From Lachnospiraceae bacterium UBA7196 (lineage in GTDB: Bacteria; Bacillota; Clostridia; Lachnospirales; Lachnospiraceae), in the NCBI GenBank assembly GCA_002490835.1, contig DKUU01000023.1:36996-100995 (forward strand): a stretch of DNA of 64,000 nucleotides. The letters run 5' to 3'. Position 1 is the first letter of the stretch, and each line of letters begins with the position of its first letter. Made by a program: the position numbers and the translations under genes. Under the pieces are notes generated by a model. It was not told where the DNA came from. It made no database searches and saw nothing but the letters and a program-made list of their open reading frames with translations. This document shows positions 53,002 to 61,749 of the stretch, piece after piece.

Positions 53002-54489
53002 CTAAAAGTTAAAATACAGGAAGGTACTCACCTGCGAGAGGGAGATAACGCACCACACAAGCAGGATGCACACGCCCCAGCACCTTGCTGAAGTCAGCTC
53101 GCTATATGTCGCACGTTCATAGGCATTTTTGTGAAAGACCAGATAAAATGCCAGTATAAACAGGAAAAACATCAGGACCAACGACAGGTAAGGCGCAAAA
53201 CCCGGCGCGATCATATCGACTGCCTGTCTGAGGATGTAAAACTCGGAAATGTCGAGCTGCTCTGCCACTTCGAAGAGTTTTCCCGTATAGCGGCCGCCAA
53301 AGAGATTTTTAAATAGCTGTATCGCCGCTGTCATACTGGTGCTGCGGAAAAAGAAGAGCGACAGATTAAAGAGCGTAAAGGTAAAGACCCAGCCCAGCCA
53401 AGGGGGAATGTGATAACGGGAAGGCCGTTTTTCCTCTCTGCCCTGAATGCCGACGATGCCGAGATTGTCCCAGACCACCAGAAGCCCCTGCATCGCGCCC
53501 CACGCCACATAGGTCCATGCCGCGCCATGCCACAGGCCGCTTAAAAGAAAGACCACAAAGGTGTTGATGAGCATTCTTGTCTTGCCCTTCCTGCTGCCGC
53601 CCAGCGGGATATAAACATAGGTGATGAAAAAACGGGACAGGGTGATGTGCCACCGCTGCCAAAATTCTTTGATGCTGCACGCTCGGTATGGGGAATCAAA
53701 ATTAAGAGGCAGCTCAATATGAAACATCCTTCCCAGACCGATCGCCATATCGGAGTAACCGCTGAAATCAAAGTATAGTTCGAAGGTATAAGCCAGTATC
53801 ACAAAAATGGTTGAAACGGAATCCAGAGAGAAAGTCTGCGCGAAACCGTAGTTTGCCATCAGGCCGAAAGTGTCCGCCAAAAGTACTTTTTTGGAAAGCC
53901 CCAGCACAAAGAGGTAAACGCCTCTCGCAAAGGACGCGCTGTCGAAAGAGCGCCTTGCGGTGTCCTCAAACTGCGGAATCAGTTCCTTGTATAAAACAAT
54001 CGGTCCCGCGATCAACTGCGGGAAAAAGGTCACGAAAGTCAGATAGTTGATAAAGTCATAGTGTTCGCACCTGCCAAGCGCCCGGTCGATGATAAAGGAG
54101 AGCTGCTGAAAGGTAAAAAAGCTGATACCAAGCGGCAGCAGGATGTGTTTTAAGGTAAAATCCGTGCGAAATGCCAGATTGATGTTTTCGATAAAAAAGT
54201 CGTAATACTTGAAATAAAACAGGATGCCCAGATTCAGAATGATTCCTGCCAGAAGGCCCATGCGTTTTGTCTGCACCCTTGCCAGTACATAACTTAGCAG
54301 ATAGTTTGCCCCGATGCTGCCTAAGATGATCGCCAGATAGCGGACATTAAAATAGGCGTAGAACCACAGGGACATTCCGGCCAGAAAAAGGCTGGCCAGA
54401 CGGTATTTTCCGATGTGGTTCAGGCCGTACCAGCCAAGCAGCGCAAGCGGCAAAAATATGAAGATAAAAATGTAGGAATTGAATAACAT
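53002..54489 (-). CDS. MBOAT family O-acyltransferase (DltB/AlgI-like)
   Basis: A 495-residue membrane acyltransferase with about 11-13 helices. It moves an acyl group across the membrane onto an extracellular polysaccharide or wall polymer. The MBOAT core is intact: ELYFDFSGYSDMAIGLGRMF, then FWQRWHITLSRFFITYVYIPLGGSRKG and FLLSGLWHGAAWTYVAWG with the catalytic His. No dltA or dltC gene is present, so alginate-type or glycan acetylation is more likely than D-alanylation. The DltD-like gene follows, and a DUF4358 lipoprotein gene lies divergently upstream. Confidence 0.93.
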   Translation of the reverse strand: MLFNSYIFIFIFLPLALLGWYGLNHIGKYRLASLFLAGMSLWFYAYFNVRYLAIILGSIGANYLLSYVLARVQTKRMGLLAGIILNLGILFYFKYYDFFIENINLAFRTDFTLKHILLPLGISFFTFQQLSFIIDRALGRCEHYDFINYLTFVTFFPQLIAGPIVLYKELIPQFEDTARRSFDSASFARGVYLFVLGLSKKVLLADTFGLMANYGFAQTFSLDSVSTIFVILAYTFELYFDFSGYSDMAIGLGRMFHIELPLNFDSPYRACSIKEFWQRWHITLSRFFITYVYIPLGGSRKGKTRMLINTFVVFLLSGLWHGAAWTYVAWGAMQGLLVVWDNLGIVGIQGREEKRPSRYHIPPWLGWVFTFTLFNLSLFFFRSTSMTAAIQLFKNLFGGRYTGKLFEVAEQLDISEFYILRQAVDMIAPGFAPYLSLVLMFFLFILAFYLVFHKNAYERATYSELTSARCWGVCILLVWCVISLSQVSTFLYFNF

Positions 54490-54631
54490 AAATTTTCCCC
54501 ATACATATTTTTCAAAATTAAGTAAAAAATAACAGTATAAAATGGAATACGAAGATTATTCCCTATATTTTGCTATAGTATATCAAATCCTGATGCAGCT
54601 TACAAACAAAATTCGAGAAATGGAGAGTAAT

Positions 54632-55267
54632 ATGCGTAAAATCGTAATAATCACAACCATATGCAGCCTGCTTATCCTGACGGGCTGCAAAGAGGAGATG
54701 CCCGAAGACGAGTTGGTAGACAAACAAGAGCCTTATGGGAAGGAACGGGTCGCGGAAGACCTGCAGGCCAGCAGTTTTCCTTTTCTTGAAGAAAAAGGAT
54801 ATCAAGGGGAGGAGCGGTTTTATACGCTGCCGCAGTTAAAAGATAAGGTAGAGGACCTGTTGGGGGATGCGTATTGGCCGGAGGTCAATCTGTCCGCCGA
54901 AGAGCTTGATAACCTGACCGGAATAGATGCGGATATGTATGTGGACTTTCTGGCCGAGCGGCAGGTGATGGATGCCCATATCGATATGCTGATCGTCATT
55001 CATGCCAAAGAGGATTATGTGGGAAAAATCGAGCAGGCGATCGAAGACTACCGCAGCAGTGTCATTGAAGCAAATAAAAATCATCCTCAAAATCTGGCCA
55101 AAGCACAGGCTTCCCGCATGGAGACCATCGATGATTACGTTTGTTTTGTGCAGTTGGGGGCGGACACCACGCCTTTTGCGGATAAGGGAAAGGATGCCGT
55201 GACGGCGCATTGTCTGGAGGAGAACGAGCGGGCGCTTTATGTGCTGGAGCAGGCGATTTTGCAGTAG
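54632..55267 (+). CDS. DUF4358-like lipoprotein
   Basis: A 211-residue exported lipoprotein. The signal peptide ends in the lipobox LILTGC with C19. The rest is helical and acidic, in the manner of DUF4358 proteins (IDMLIVIHAKEDYVGKIEQAIEDY). Genes of this family often accompany MBOAT/DltD-like pairs, as here, so it may assist surface acylation. The open frame reaches back to 54542, but GGAG lies before ATG 54632. No terminator was found behind it. Confidence 0.82.
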   Translation: MRKIVIITTICSLLILTGCKEEMPEDELVDKQEPYGKERVAEDLQASSFPFLEEKGYQGEERFYTLPQLKDKVEDLLGDAYWPEVNLSAEELDNLTGIDADMYVDFLAERQVMDAHIDMLIVIHAKEDYVGKIEQAIEDYRSSVIEANKNHPQNLAKAQASRMETIDDYVCFVQLGADTTPFADKGKDAVTAHCLEENERALYVLEQAILQ

Positions 55268-55377
55268 GGCGGGCGGGAATTTATGCAACTGGCGGTTGCT
55301 TTTTTGCGCTTAACGGGTTCTTTCTTATTTTCTCTCTATGTTTTATAATGAGGGAAAAGCATGTAGAAATGGAGAAA

Positions 55378-55857
55378 ATGATGAACACAGGTCTGATTGC
55401 GGCGTACTTACAGTTTCTGCGGAAAAGGCATAACCTCACACAGGAAGAATTAGCACAAAAACTGGAGATTTCACGACAAGCCGTTTCTAAGTGGGAGACA
55501 GGGGCAACGCTTCCTGATTTGGAGATTCTGCTGAAACTATCCAAGCTGTATGAGATTACCATAAACGATATCTTAGAGCCAAAAGTAAAACCGCAGAGGA
55601 TCGCGGATTTTGAAGGGATCGTCACGATTCCTGAAGACGAATTAAAAGAAATTTTGGGGCAGTATGACAGCAAGACGCTGGTAACTGCTCTGATGGGAGC
55701 GTCGCCTGATGCGAATCGGTATCTGGAAAAAATATTTCCGGAAATCGACTTTGAAAAGACCAGAAACGAGGTTGGCAGGGTCAGGATCGAGACGGTGGAA
55801 CAGGCGCAGGGAGAGATCGTTGCCTTGATCAATCTATGGTTTGCTGAGGGGAAGTAA
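55378..55857 (+). CDS. XRE regulator with FliG-C-like C-terminal domain
   Basis: A protein of about 159 residues. Residues 5-65 form an XRE helix-turn-helix (RHNLTQEELAQKLEISRQAV, then SKWETGATLPDLEILLKLSKL). Residues 88-157 look like the C-terminal domain of the flagellar rotor protein FliG: ELKEILGQYDSKTLVTALMG, then SPDANRYLEKIFPEIDF and GRVRIETVEQAQGEIVALIN. The order and spacing match the FliG-C pattern (LR.VD.K.L..AL.GA, then GPVRL.DVE.AQ..IV). The fusion to a DNA-binding domain is unexpected. The frame is open upstream to 55210, but GGAGAAA sets the start at 55378 or 55381. Confidence 0.85.
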   Translation: MMNTGLIAAYLQFLRKRHNLTQEELAQKLEISRQAVSKWETGATLPDLEILLKLSKLYEITINDILEPKVKPQRIADFEGIVTIPEDELKEILGQYDSKTLVTALMGASPDANRYLEKIFPEIDFEKTRNEVGRVRIETVEQAQGEIVALINLWFAEGK

Positions 55858-55895
55858 AATACATAAAATGCGGGAAGTGGGGAGTACTGATTTCC

Positions 55896-57848
55896 CTACC
55901 ACAACTCCCCGGTCAATCCCTCTAAAATAGAACCGCAGGCCCACGGCATCAGTGCAAACCATGTGCTAGCAGGGTCTCCATTCGGATAATGTTCGGTCAA
56001 AAGTCCTTCACTGTGGCAGAATCGTTCTGACATCCAGCCCTTTTTGCCGTAGCCGTATTCGCCGTCAAAGGTATTGTGACACTGGCAGCTCCATAAAAGC
56101 GTGTCATTCAGACGGCTGCGGATATAGGCATCGTCCCGCTTTGATAAATAATAAACCATCTCATCCATGATAGAAGACGACATTGGATGAATATGCGGAT
56201 TCACGACAGAAGTGATACTTCCTCCGCAGCTTGACCAGCCGACCTTACTGAGCGGCGGCACCTTGATCGGCGAATTGTAGCAGAATTTGAAGGAATACTC
56301 ATAGTAAAGTGCATCCTTTAAGTGTTCCAAAAGATATGCTTCGCCGGTGATCTCATGCAAATATCTGACAGCCCTGATATAGGCGAGAATGCCCTCAGAA
56401 TCTATGTTCTTATCAATATCCAAAGGCCCGCCCCAGCACTGTTGATGTGTTACATAAGCTTCATGATACCATTTCTCACTGCGCAGGAGGTCCTTTATCT
56501 GGGCAGTATCTTTGGTCAGGTAAGCATAATAAGCCGCGGCCGCCATGCACCATGCGCCGGAAAACGAATCATATTCCAATCCTGAGCCGGTCTTATCTGA
56601 GAAAATATAAGGGTATTCGCCGTCAGAATTACGGCCCTGTTCGGTGCGTTTGATAACACGATCCGCGAAAGTAAGCCAATTTCTGTGATCTACACCGCAA
56701 GCCTGCATCTCACAGGCATATGCTTTCAAGATCAAATACACGCATTGTCCCACCAAATAGGAGGCATGACCGGGCGTCGGCTGCTTGTCCCACCACCAGC
56801 CGCGGTTACTCCATTTGCCATCCTGCTCTATCGTATACGGCAGACCGCTTTTTTCGTTCATCGAATTTTCAACAATGTGTTCTATGCAGTCTAAGGCTTG
56901 CAGCCGCATTTGCTCATTATTCAACCGATGAGAAGAAGCAAGCATCGGCATTGCCGCCGCCAAACCGTTTGTCCAAGAAATAGACGGCAGAGGGCGGTAT
57001 TCAAAATGATCGTCTTTGTCAAAAACAAAACCCGAATAAGCATGCGCATCCGGCAGCCATGCGTCACGCTTGATAGCTTCTGTGATATCCGAAACTGTCT
57101 GATGTACCGTGCATAATTGGCGGGGACTTTGGTGAAACGCACCGTAGACCCACTTTAGCGCATCGTGAAGGATCCTTTCGTCACTGCCTTGCAGCTCAAA
57201 GCAGGATAGCGAAAAGCAGACTGTTTCGCCTGATGCTATGCAAAAGCAGTTATCGCCCAAAGGCTCTGCAGCGTGATATTTGTGAGAATCTACAAACATC
57301 CAAGGAGCATTTTCATAGCCGAGCGTGTACCAGACTTCCCTGTCGGGAAGCGAGCAGCCAAAGCCTGTGTACTGTGAGAAATCCCCTTCGCTTCCCGGTT
57401 CCCAAGGAAGCTGTTTTTTGTCTTTTCGTATAAAATACGGAGAAGCCGCAAATCCGGTAAGCCTTCCATTGCCATAGGCAAATGCGCAGGGGTGAGACAG
57501 GCGGTCGCTTCTGATCAGCCACCAAGGAGAGGCGGGGAAATCACCGTTTTCACGGATACGCGGGCATTTGCTGTCCACCACCAGAGGAGCGTCGCCTCTG
57601 TTCGTTCCGTACATAAATCCCGGCAGGAAGAATCCCGACACGGAACGATCCGCCTTCAAAGCAACTTTGATCACACCCCGCCACATGGTGTCGGCGAAAT
57701 TTGTTATCCGGATAGAAACCGTAAGCGGGCTGTCAGCGGGATTGTTTCCCTGCTCATTGGCTATGCGGCAGACCAGTCCCTGCTGTTCTGTCGGCAGATA
57801 TTCCTTTTCACCGCCGTAGGGGCGGGCTGTAATTCTCAGGTTGTTCAT
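55896..57848 (-). CDS. Six-hairpin glycosidase-like protein, unknown substrate
   Basis: A 650-residue cytoplasmic protein. The N-terminal third (about 1-235) is beta-rich. The C-terminal part (about 260-650) reads like an (alpha/alpha)6 six-hairpin barrel with repeated Trp/Tyr-rich helices, for example SISWTNGLAAAMPMLAS, GWWWDKQPTPGHASYLVGQC and YDSFSGAWCMAAAAYYAYL. It resembles GH families that handle uronic acid or rhamnose oligosaccharides, but I cannot assign a CAZy family. The start at 57848 (MNNLRITARPYG) has AAGGAAG upstream; 17 extra codons are open. No transporter is adjacent. Confidence 0.7.
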   Translation of the reverse strand: MNNLRITARPYGGEKEYLPTEQQGLVCRIANEQGNNPADSPLTVSIRITNFADTMWRGVIKVALKADRSVSGFFLPGFMYGTNRGDAPLVVDSKCPRIRENGDFPASPWWLIRSDRLSHPCAFAYGNGRLTGFAASPYFIRKDKKQLPWEPGSEGDFSQYTGFGCSLPDREVWYTLGYENAPWMFVDSHKYHAAEPLGDNCFCIASGETVCFSLSCFELQGSDERILHDALKWVYGAFHQSPRQLCTVHQTVSDITEAIKRDAWLPDAHAYSGFVFDKDDHFEYRPLPSISWTNGLAAAMPMLASSHRLNNEQMRLQALDCIEHIVENSMNEKSGLPYTIEQDGKWSNRGWWWDKQPTPGHASYLVGQCVYLILKAYACEMQACGVDHRNWLTFADRVIKRTEQGRNSDGEYPYIFSDKTGSGLEYDSFSGAWCMAAAAYYAYLTKDTAQIKDLLRSEKWYHEAYVTHQQCWGGPLDIDKNIDSEGILAYIRAVRYLHEITGEAYLLEHLKDALYYEYSFKFCYNSPIKVPPLSKVGWSSCGGSITSVVNPHIHPMSSSIMDEMVYYLSKRDDAYIRSRLNDTLLWSCQCHNTFDGEYGYGKKGWMSERFCHSEGLLTEHYPNGDPASTWFALMPWACGSILEGLTGELW

Positions 57849-58011
57849 TAAGGTTACTTCCTTTCCGTTGGGATAAAGTATAGCGGGATGATAGGCCAAT
57901 TGTCAATAAAGACACATGAGAAAAAATACATAAACGCAAGATGTCTTGATTGTAAATGGGAACAAATTTTTGTATGATAAAAGAAATAGGAAAAAGGGGC
58001 AGGAAAACGCA

Positions 58012-58710
58012 ATGGACATTTCTTTATATTATCAGGAGCAGGGCGATGGGGAACCGCTTATTCTGCTGCACGGCAACGGGGAGGACGGCGCTTATTTTTC
58101 GAACCAGCTCTCCTTTTTTTCTGACAGATACCGCGTGATCGCGGTCGATACGAGAGGCCACGGGAAATCTCCGCGGGGAACGGCGCTCTTTACGATGGAG
58201 CAGTTTGCTCTGGATTTAAAGAACTTGATGGATAAGCTGCAGATTCAGGAGGCGATTCTATTAGGTTTTTCCGACGGCGCAAATGTCGCCATGAAGTTTG
58301 CTTTAAAGTGCCCCGATCGGGTAAAGGCGCTTATCTTAAACGGTGGCAATCTAAATACAAAGGGAGTCAAAATCAGCATACAGATTCCGATTGAGATCGG
58401 CTATCGACTGGCAAAGTTATTTGCGGGGAAATCGGAAGAAGCAAAACATCATGCGGAAATTTTGGGATTGATGGTAAACGAGCCGAATATCGACCCTGCC
58501 GCCTTACATACTTTGCAGATGCCTGCGCTGGTGATCGCGGGAACAAGGGACATGATCAAGAAAAATCATACAAAGCTGATTGCAAGAAGAATACCGAACG
58601 CAAAGCTTTCCATCATAGAAGGGGATCATTTTATCGCACAGAAGAAACCGCAGGAATTTAATCGGGAAGTGGAGGCGTTTCTGCGGATGGTGAGGGAAAT
58701 CTGTCCTTAA
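58012..58710 (+). CDS. Alpha/beta hydrolase
   Basis: A 232-residue alpha/beta-fold hydrolase. The oxyanion segment is LILLHGNGEDGAYF, the nucleophile elbow is LLGFSDGANVAMKF (G-F-S-D-G), the acid is likely in VIAGTRDMIKKNH and the His is in EGDHFIAQKKP. The substrate is unknown. The start is set at 58012 by family alignment, with AGG-rich sequence upstream. Its last 53 bases overlap the 3' end of the convergent radical SAM gene. A deleted second copy of this gene's ends lies at 59743-59821. Confidence 0.88.
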   Translation: MDISLYYQEQGDGEPLILLHGNGEDGAYFSNQLSFFSDRYRVIAVDTRGHGKSPRGTALFTMEQFALDLKNLMDKLQIQEAILLGFSDGANVAMKFALKCPDRVKALILNGGNLNTKGVKISIQIPIEIGYRLAKLFAGKSEEAKHHAEILGLMVNEPNIDPAALHTLQMPALVIAGTRDMIKKNHTKLIARRIPNAKLSIIEGDHFIAQKKPQEFNREVEAFLRMVREICP

Positions 58711-59581
58711 GCGAAATCGCCTTATGGATCGCATTGAGTACGCGCTTTTTATCCGCGCTCCACAGCGGCGCGACGAGCGTGCGTTTGTCTCCGTCTCCGG
58801 TCATGCGGTGGATGACTATATTTTCTGGAAGCAGGGCAATGCAGTCCGCGACCAGTTCTACATAGTTTTCAAAAGTAAGCGTTTCAAATTTTCCTTTCAG
58901 ATATTCCTTTTCCAGATCTGTACCCTTGATCACATGCAAAAGCTGTAACTTGATGCCGTCCGCATGACTTTTCCCCACGTAAGATACGGTGTCCAGCATA
59001 TCCTGTCTCGTCTCGCCCGGCAGTCCGAGCATCACGTGTACGATCACTTTGATACCGCGCGCTTTCAGACGCTTTACCGCATTATCATACACGGACAGCG
59101 GATAACCCCGGCGAATGTAATCCGCCGTTGCGGGGTGTATGGTCTGCAGCCCAAGCTCCACCCAGACCGGCTTGATCTGATTGCATTCGCATAGCAGGTC
59201 AAGCACCTCGTCGGGGAGACAGTCCGGGCGCGTGGCAACGGACAGCACAGCGATATCCTTGTGGTTGATTGCTTCCAGATACAGGACACGCAGTTTTTCG
59301 ACGGGTGCATAGGTATTGGTAAATGCCTGAAAGTACGCAATGTATCCGCCGTCCTTTATCTTTCCCGCGACTTGTTCCTTACCCTTTTCGATCTGCTGCG
59401 TGATACTCATATTGCGATCTCCGGCAAACTCGCCCGAACCTGTCCCGGAGCAGAAAATACATCCGCGCGTATCGATCGTGCCGTCCCGGTTGGGACAGGT
59501 GAAGCCGCCGTCCAAGGCTATTTTGTACAGTTTTCGACCAAAAGTATCATGTAAATATTGATTTAGTGTGTATATTTTCAT
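58658..59581 (-). CDS. TIGR01212 (YhcC-type) radical SAM protein
   Basis: A 307-residue radical SAM enzyme. The iron-sulfur motif here is in CPNRDGTIDTRGCIFC, which differs from the simple CxxxCxxC spacing but is standard for this YhcC family (two Cys in GCIFC plus an earlier Cys). The family start MKIYTLNQYLHDTFGRKLYK is intact. The reaction is not established. The last residues (SPSAETPPLPD) are encoded in the tail-to-tail overlap with the hydrolase gene and probably are not family-conserved. Confidence 0.88.
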   Translation of the reverse strand: MKIYTLNQYLHDTFGRKLYKIALDGGFTCPNRDGTIDTRGCIFCSGTGSGEFAGDRNMSITQQIEKGKEQVAGKIKDGGYIAYFQAFTNTYAPVEKLRVLYLEAINHKDIAVLSVATRPDCLPDEVLDLLCECNQIKPVWVELGLQTIHPATADYIRRGYPLSVYDNAVKRLKARGIKVIVHVMLGLPGETRQDMLDTVSYVGKSHADGIKLQLLHVIKGTDLEKEYLKGKFETLTFENYVELVADCIALLPENIVIHRMTGDGDKRTLVAPLWSADKKRVLNAIHKAISLKDRFPSPSAETPPLPD

Positions 59582-59742
59582 AAAAGTTAATACCCCGTAC
59601 CGCTGATGTTTTTTGTCTTTTTGCAGTAAAATTTAATTAGATACAAAAATCTACATGAAATAATAAGAAAGGGATTCTCTATGTCATATTGTACCGCAAT
59701 TATTTCGGAAAAGAAACGGAAAACGAAAGCGTGGCAATATCC

Positions 59743-59821
59743 TGATTGTAAATGGGAACGCCTTTTTGTATAATTGAGAAAACGGCAGGAATCGAATGTG
59801 GGAAGTGGAGGCGTTTCTGCG
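59743..59821 (+). repeat. Deleted remnant of a duplicated hydrolase gene
   Basis: 59743-59759 is identical to 57947-57963, upstream of the alpha/beta hydrolase, and TTTTTGTAT follows at the same distance in both. 59800-59821 is identical over 22 bases to 58664-58685 in that gene's 3' end, with the neighbouring CAGGAAT also shared. The two pieces meet at GGCAGGAA, which occurs at both source sites (57998-58005 and 58650-58656 as GCAGGAA). It reads as a second gene copy collapsed by a microhomology deletion. Confidence 0.8.
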
Positions 59822-59836
59822 AGTGGGAGTTTTGAG

Positions 59837-60778
59837 ATGATTTTGAGTGTCAGCAGGAGAACCGACATTCCCAGTTACTATGCGGAATGGTTTTTTAACA
59901 GGATCAAAGAGGGGTTCGTATGTGTTTGCAATCCCATGAATCCGCATCAGGTAAGCGAGATTAGGATCACGCCGGATGTGGTAGACTGTATCGTGTTTTG
60001 GACCAAGAATCCCCTGCCGATGATGGAAAGGCTGGATGAGTTAAAAGCCTATCCCTACTATTTTCAGTTTACGCTCACAGGATACGGAAAAGACGTCGAG
60101 GCGAATCTGCCGGATAAGAAAACGGAATTGCTTCCCATATTTCAGAAATTGTCGGAGAAGATTGGCAGGGAAAGGGTCATCTGGCGGTATGACCCGATTT
60201 TCTTTTCCAACCGATATACAGTAGAATATCATTTAGAGACGTTTCGCGAATTTGCGGGAGCTTTAAACGGCTATACGGATAAATGCGTGATCAGTTTTTT
60301 GGATCTGTATGCTAAGATTAAGAAAAACATGGAAGACCTGTCCTTCTACGAATTGGAAGAAGGGGAACTGAGGACATTTGCGAAAGAGATTAGTAATATC
60401 GCGAAGCAAAATCATATCAGCCTTGGCAGCTGCGCGGAAAAAATGGATTTAGAGGACTGCGGAATCGTGCATAATTGCTGTATCGATAAAGAATTGATCG
60501 AAAGACTGATCGGATTTAAATTAAGTGTCGGCAAAGACAAAAATCAGCGCCAAGAATGCGGCTGCGTGGAGAGCATTGATATCGGTACTTATGATACCTG
60601 TCGAAACGGGTGCGCTTACTGCTATGCCAATTCCGGTGCGAAAAATATGGAAGGAAGTGCGGCGAAATATGATCCCGCGTTACCGCTTTTGTGCGGGGGT
60701 ATTGAGAAAGAGGATAAGGTTACGCAGAGGAAGGTTACTTCCTTAAAAGAAACACAGTTAAATATATTTGATTTATGA
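59837..60778 (+). CDS. DUF1848 family protein (radical SAM-like)
   Basis: A 313-residue protein of the DUF1848 family. The start MILSVSRRTDIPSYYAEWFFNRI and the internal CIVFWTKNPLPM are typical. The C-terminal cysteine cluster CGCVESIDIGTYDTCRNGCAYCYAN suggests an iron-sulfur site and distant relation to radical SAM enzymes; no reaction is known to me. GGGAG precedes ATG 59837; longer starts run back into the duplicated remnant. Its upstream region is the copied promoter area of the hydrolase gene. Confidence 0.85.
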   Translation: MILSVSRRTDIPSYYAEWFFNRIKEGFVCVCNPMNPHQVSEIRITPDVVDCIVFWTKNPLPMMERLDELKAYPYYFQFTLTGYGKDVEANLPDKKTELLPIFQKLSEKIGRERVIWRYDPIFFSNRYTVEYHLETFREFAGALNGYTDKCVISFLDLYAKIKKNMEDLSFYELEEGELRTFAKEISNIAKQNHISLGSCAEKMDLEDCGIVHNCCIDKELIERLIGFKLSVGKDKNQRQECGCVESIDIGTYDTCRNGCAYCYANSGAKNMEGSAAKYDPALPLLCGGIEKEDKVTQRKVTSLKETQLNIFDL

Positions 60779-60836
60779 AATTAACAAGAAGCAATCCTGC
60801 CTAAAAAGGTTATAACATAAGTATTTCCTGTAAAAA

Positions 60837-61574
60837 TTACGTGATCCGTAAACTTTTATTATTTTCGCAAATTTGCCTTATCGTTCCATCCTTAATCAGG
60901 TATGCCGTTCCAAATAAAGTAGTTGCTTCATCCTCAACCATAAAATAGCTTCCGTCTTCCAAAGCATAGAATGCTTTTCCATAACTGTCCGGATAGGTAA
61001 TATCCTCAAATAGACGCCGTCCATCTAAGATATCATTTTTGATATCCTGATAATGCGGCAAGATCATTAGTTTTGTAATTCCTAATCCGGGTAAAAATCT
61101 TTTGTACTCTTTATCAATGCTTTCGCCTTCCAATTCAGGCTGTGCATACACGATCTCTGCACTGTTCATTGTTCCGGCGCTAATGCCAATTAGAATCCCG
61201 TCAAAATCATTTATATGGCTTTTCAGACTAATTTTTTCAAAGAATTTATTTTGTGTTGGAACATGCCCGCCGGCAAGTATCACTACATCATAATCGGCAA
61301 TTTTATGCACAAGCCTTTCATTTCTGCTATCGCATATTTGTATTTGATTAACGGATAATCCACTCATCGAAAACGATACAGCATAAATTTTCATGATACC
61401 GTCATTCTTTTCTGTATCGTCGGCGTCGGCGCTTATGATTAAAATTTTTGAGTTGTCTTTCCAGTGTGTTTGTAAACTGTTAAGGAAACTATTCTCTGCA
61501 CTTAACTGCGTTGGTATTCTTATTCCGTCTTTTTTATAGGAGCCGCCGATACGGCTCGTTAAATATGCTAACAT
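60837..61574 (-). CDS. Peptidase S51 / class I glutamine amidotransferase-like protein
   Basis: A 245-residue cytoplasmic enzyme of the peptidase E (S51) group. The nucleophile elbow is LIGISAGTMNSA with Ser; VVILAGGHVPTQ is the preceding conserved loop and ILPHYQD may supply the catalytic His. Members cleave Asp-X dipeptides or related bonds, but substrate is uncertain. The N-terminus LAYLTSRIGGSYKKDG is normal for the short subgroup. It is divergent from the MarR gene, so it could be part of that regulon. Confidence 0.82.
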   Translation of the reverse strand: MLAYLTSRIGGSYKKDGIRIPTQLSAENSFLNSLQTHWKDNSKILIISADADDTEKNDGIMKIYAVSFSMSGLSVNQIQICDSRNERLVHKIADYDVVILAGGHVPTQNKFFEKISLKSHINDFDGILIGISAGTMNSAEIVYAQPELEGESIDKEYKRFLPGLGITKLMILPHYQDIKNDILDGRRLFEDITYPDSYGKAFYALEDGSYFMVEDEATTLFGTAYLIKDGTIRQICENNKSLRIT

Positions 61575-61685
61575 TCTTCCTTAATCTCCTTTGTCTTATA
61601 CTTTGTAATCACCATCGGTCAATTTTGAATATTCTTCAAGATTTTATCATAATTCATGTTGTCGGGAAAGGTTCCATTATCTCTC

Positions 61686-61714
61686 TTGACAAATAGGTAA
61701 CTAGTTACTATAAT
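61686..61714 (+). promoter_or_regulatory. MarR gene promoter with palindromic operator in the spacer
   Basis: TTGACA (61686-61691) and TATAAT (61709-61714) are both consensus and 17 bases apart. GTAACTAGTTAC, a perfect 12-bp palindrome, fills 61697-61708 between the two boxes. A dimer bound there would block polymerase, as in MarR autorepression. Confidence 0.85.
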
Positions 61715-61749
61715 CGGTTTATAACATTGCCTAATAGATGAGGTATCAT

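Noticed and set aside
55306..55326. Similarity of GCGCTTAACG plus following bases to the centre of the 135-bp element at 28708-28842
   Set aside because: About 17 of 19 bases match, but there are no terminal repeats and it lies between two genes in plausible leader sequence. It could be chance or a worn fragment; not enough to call.
55858..55910. Terminator between the XRE-FliG-C gene and the glycosidase-like gene
   Set aside because: A GGGGAGT/ACTCCCC stem exists but has an 18-base loop and no T run, and it enters the coding end of the glycosidase-like gene.
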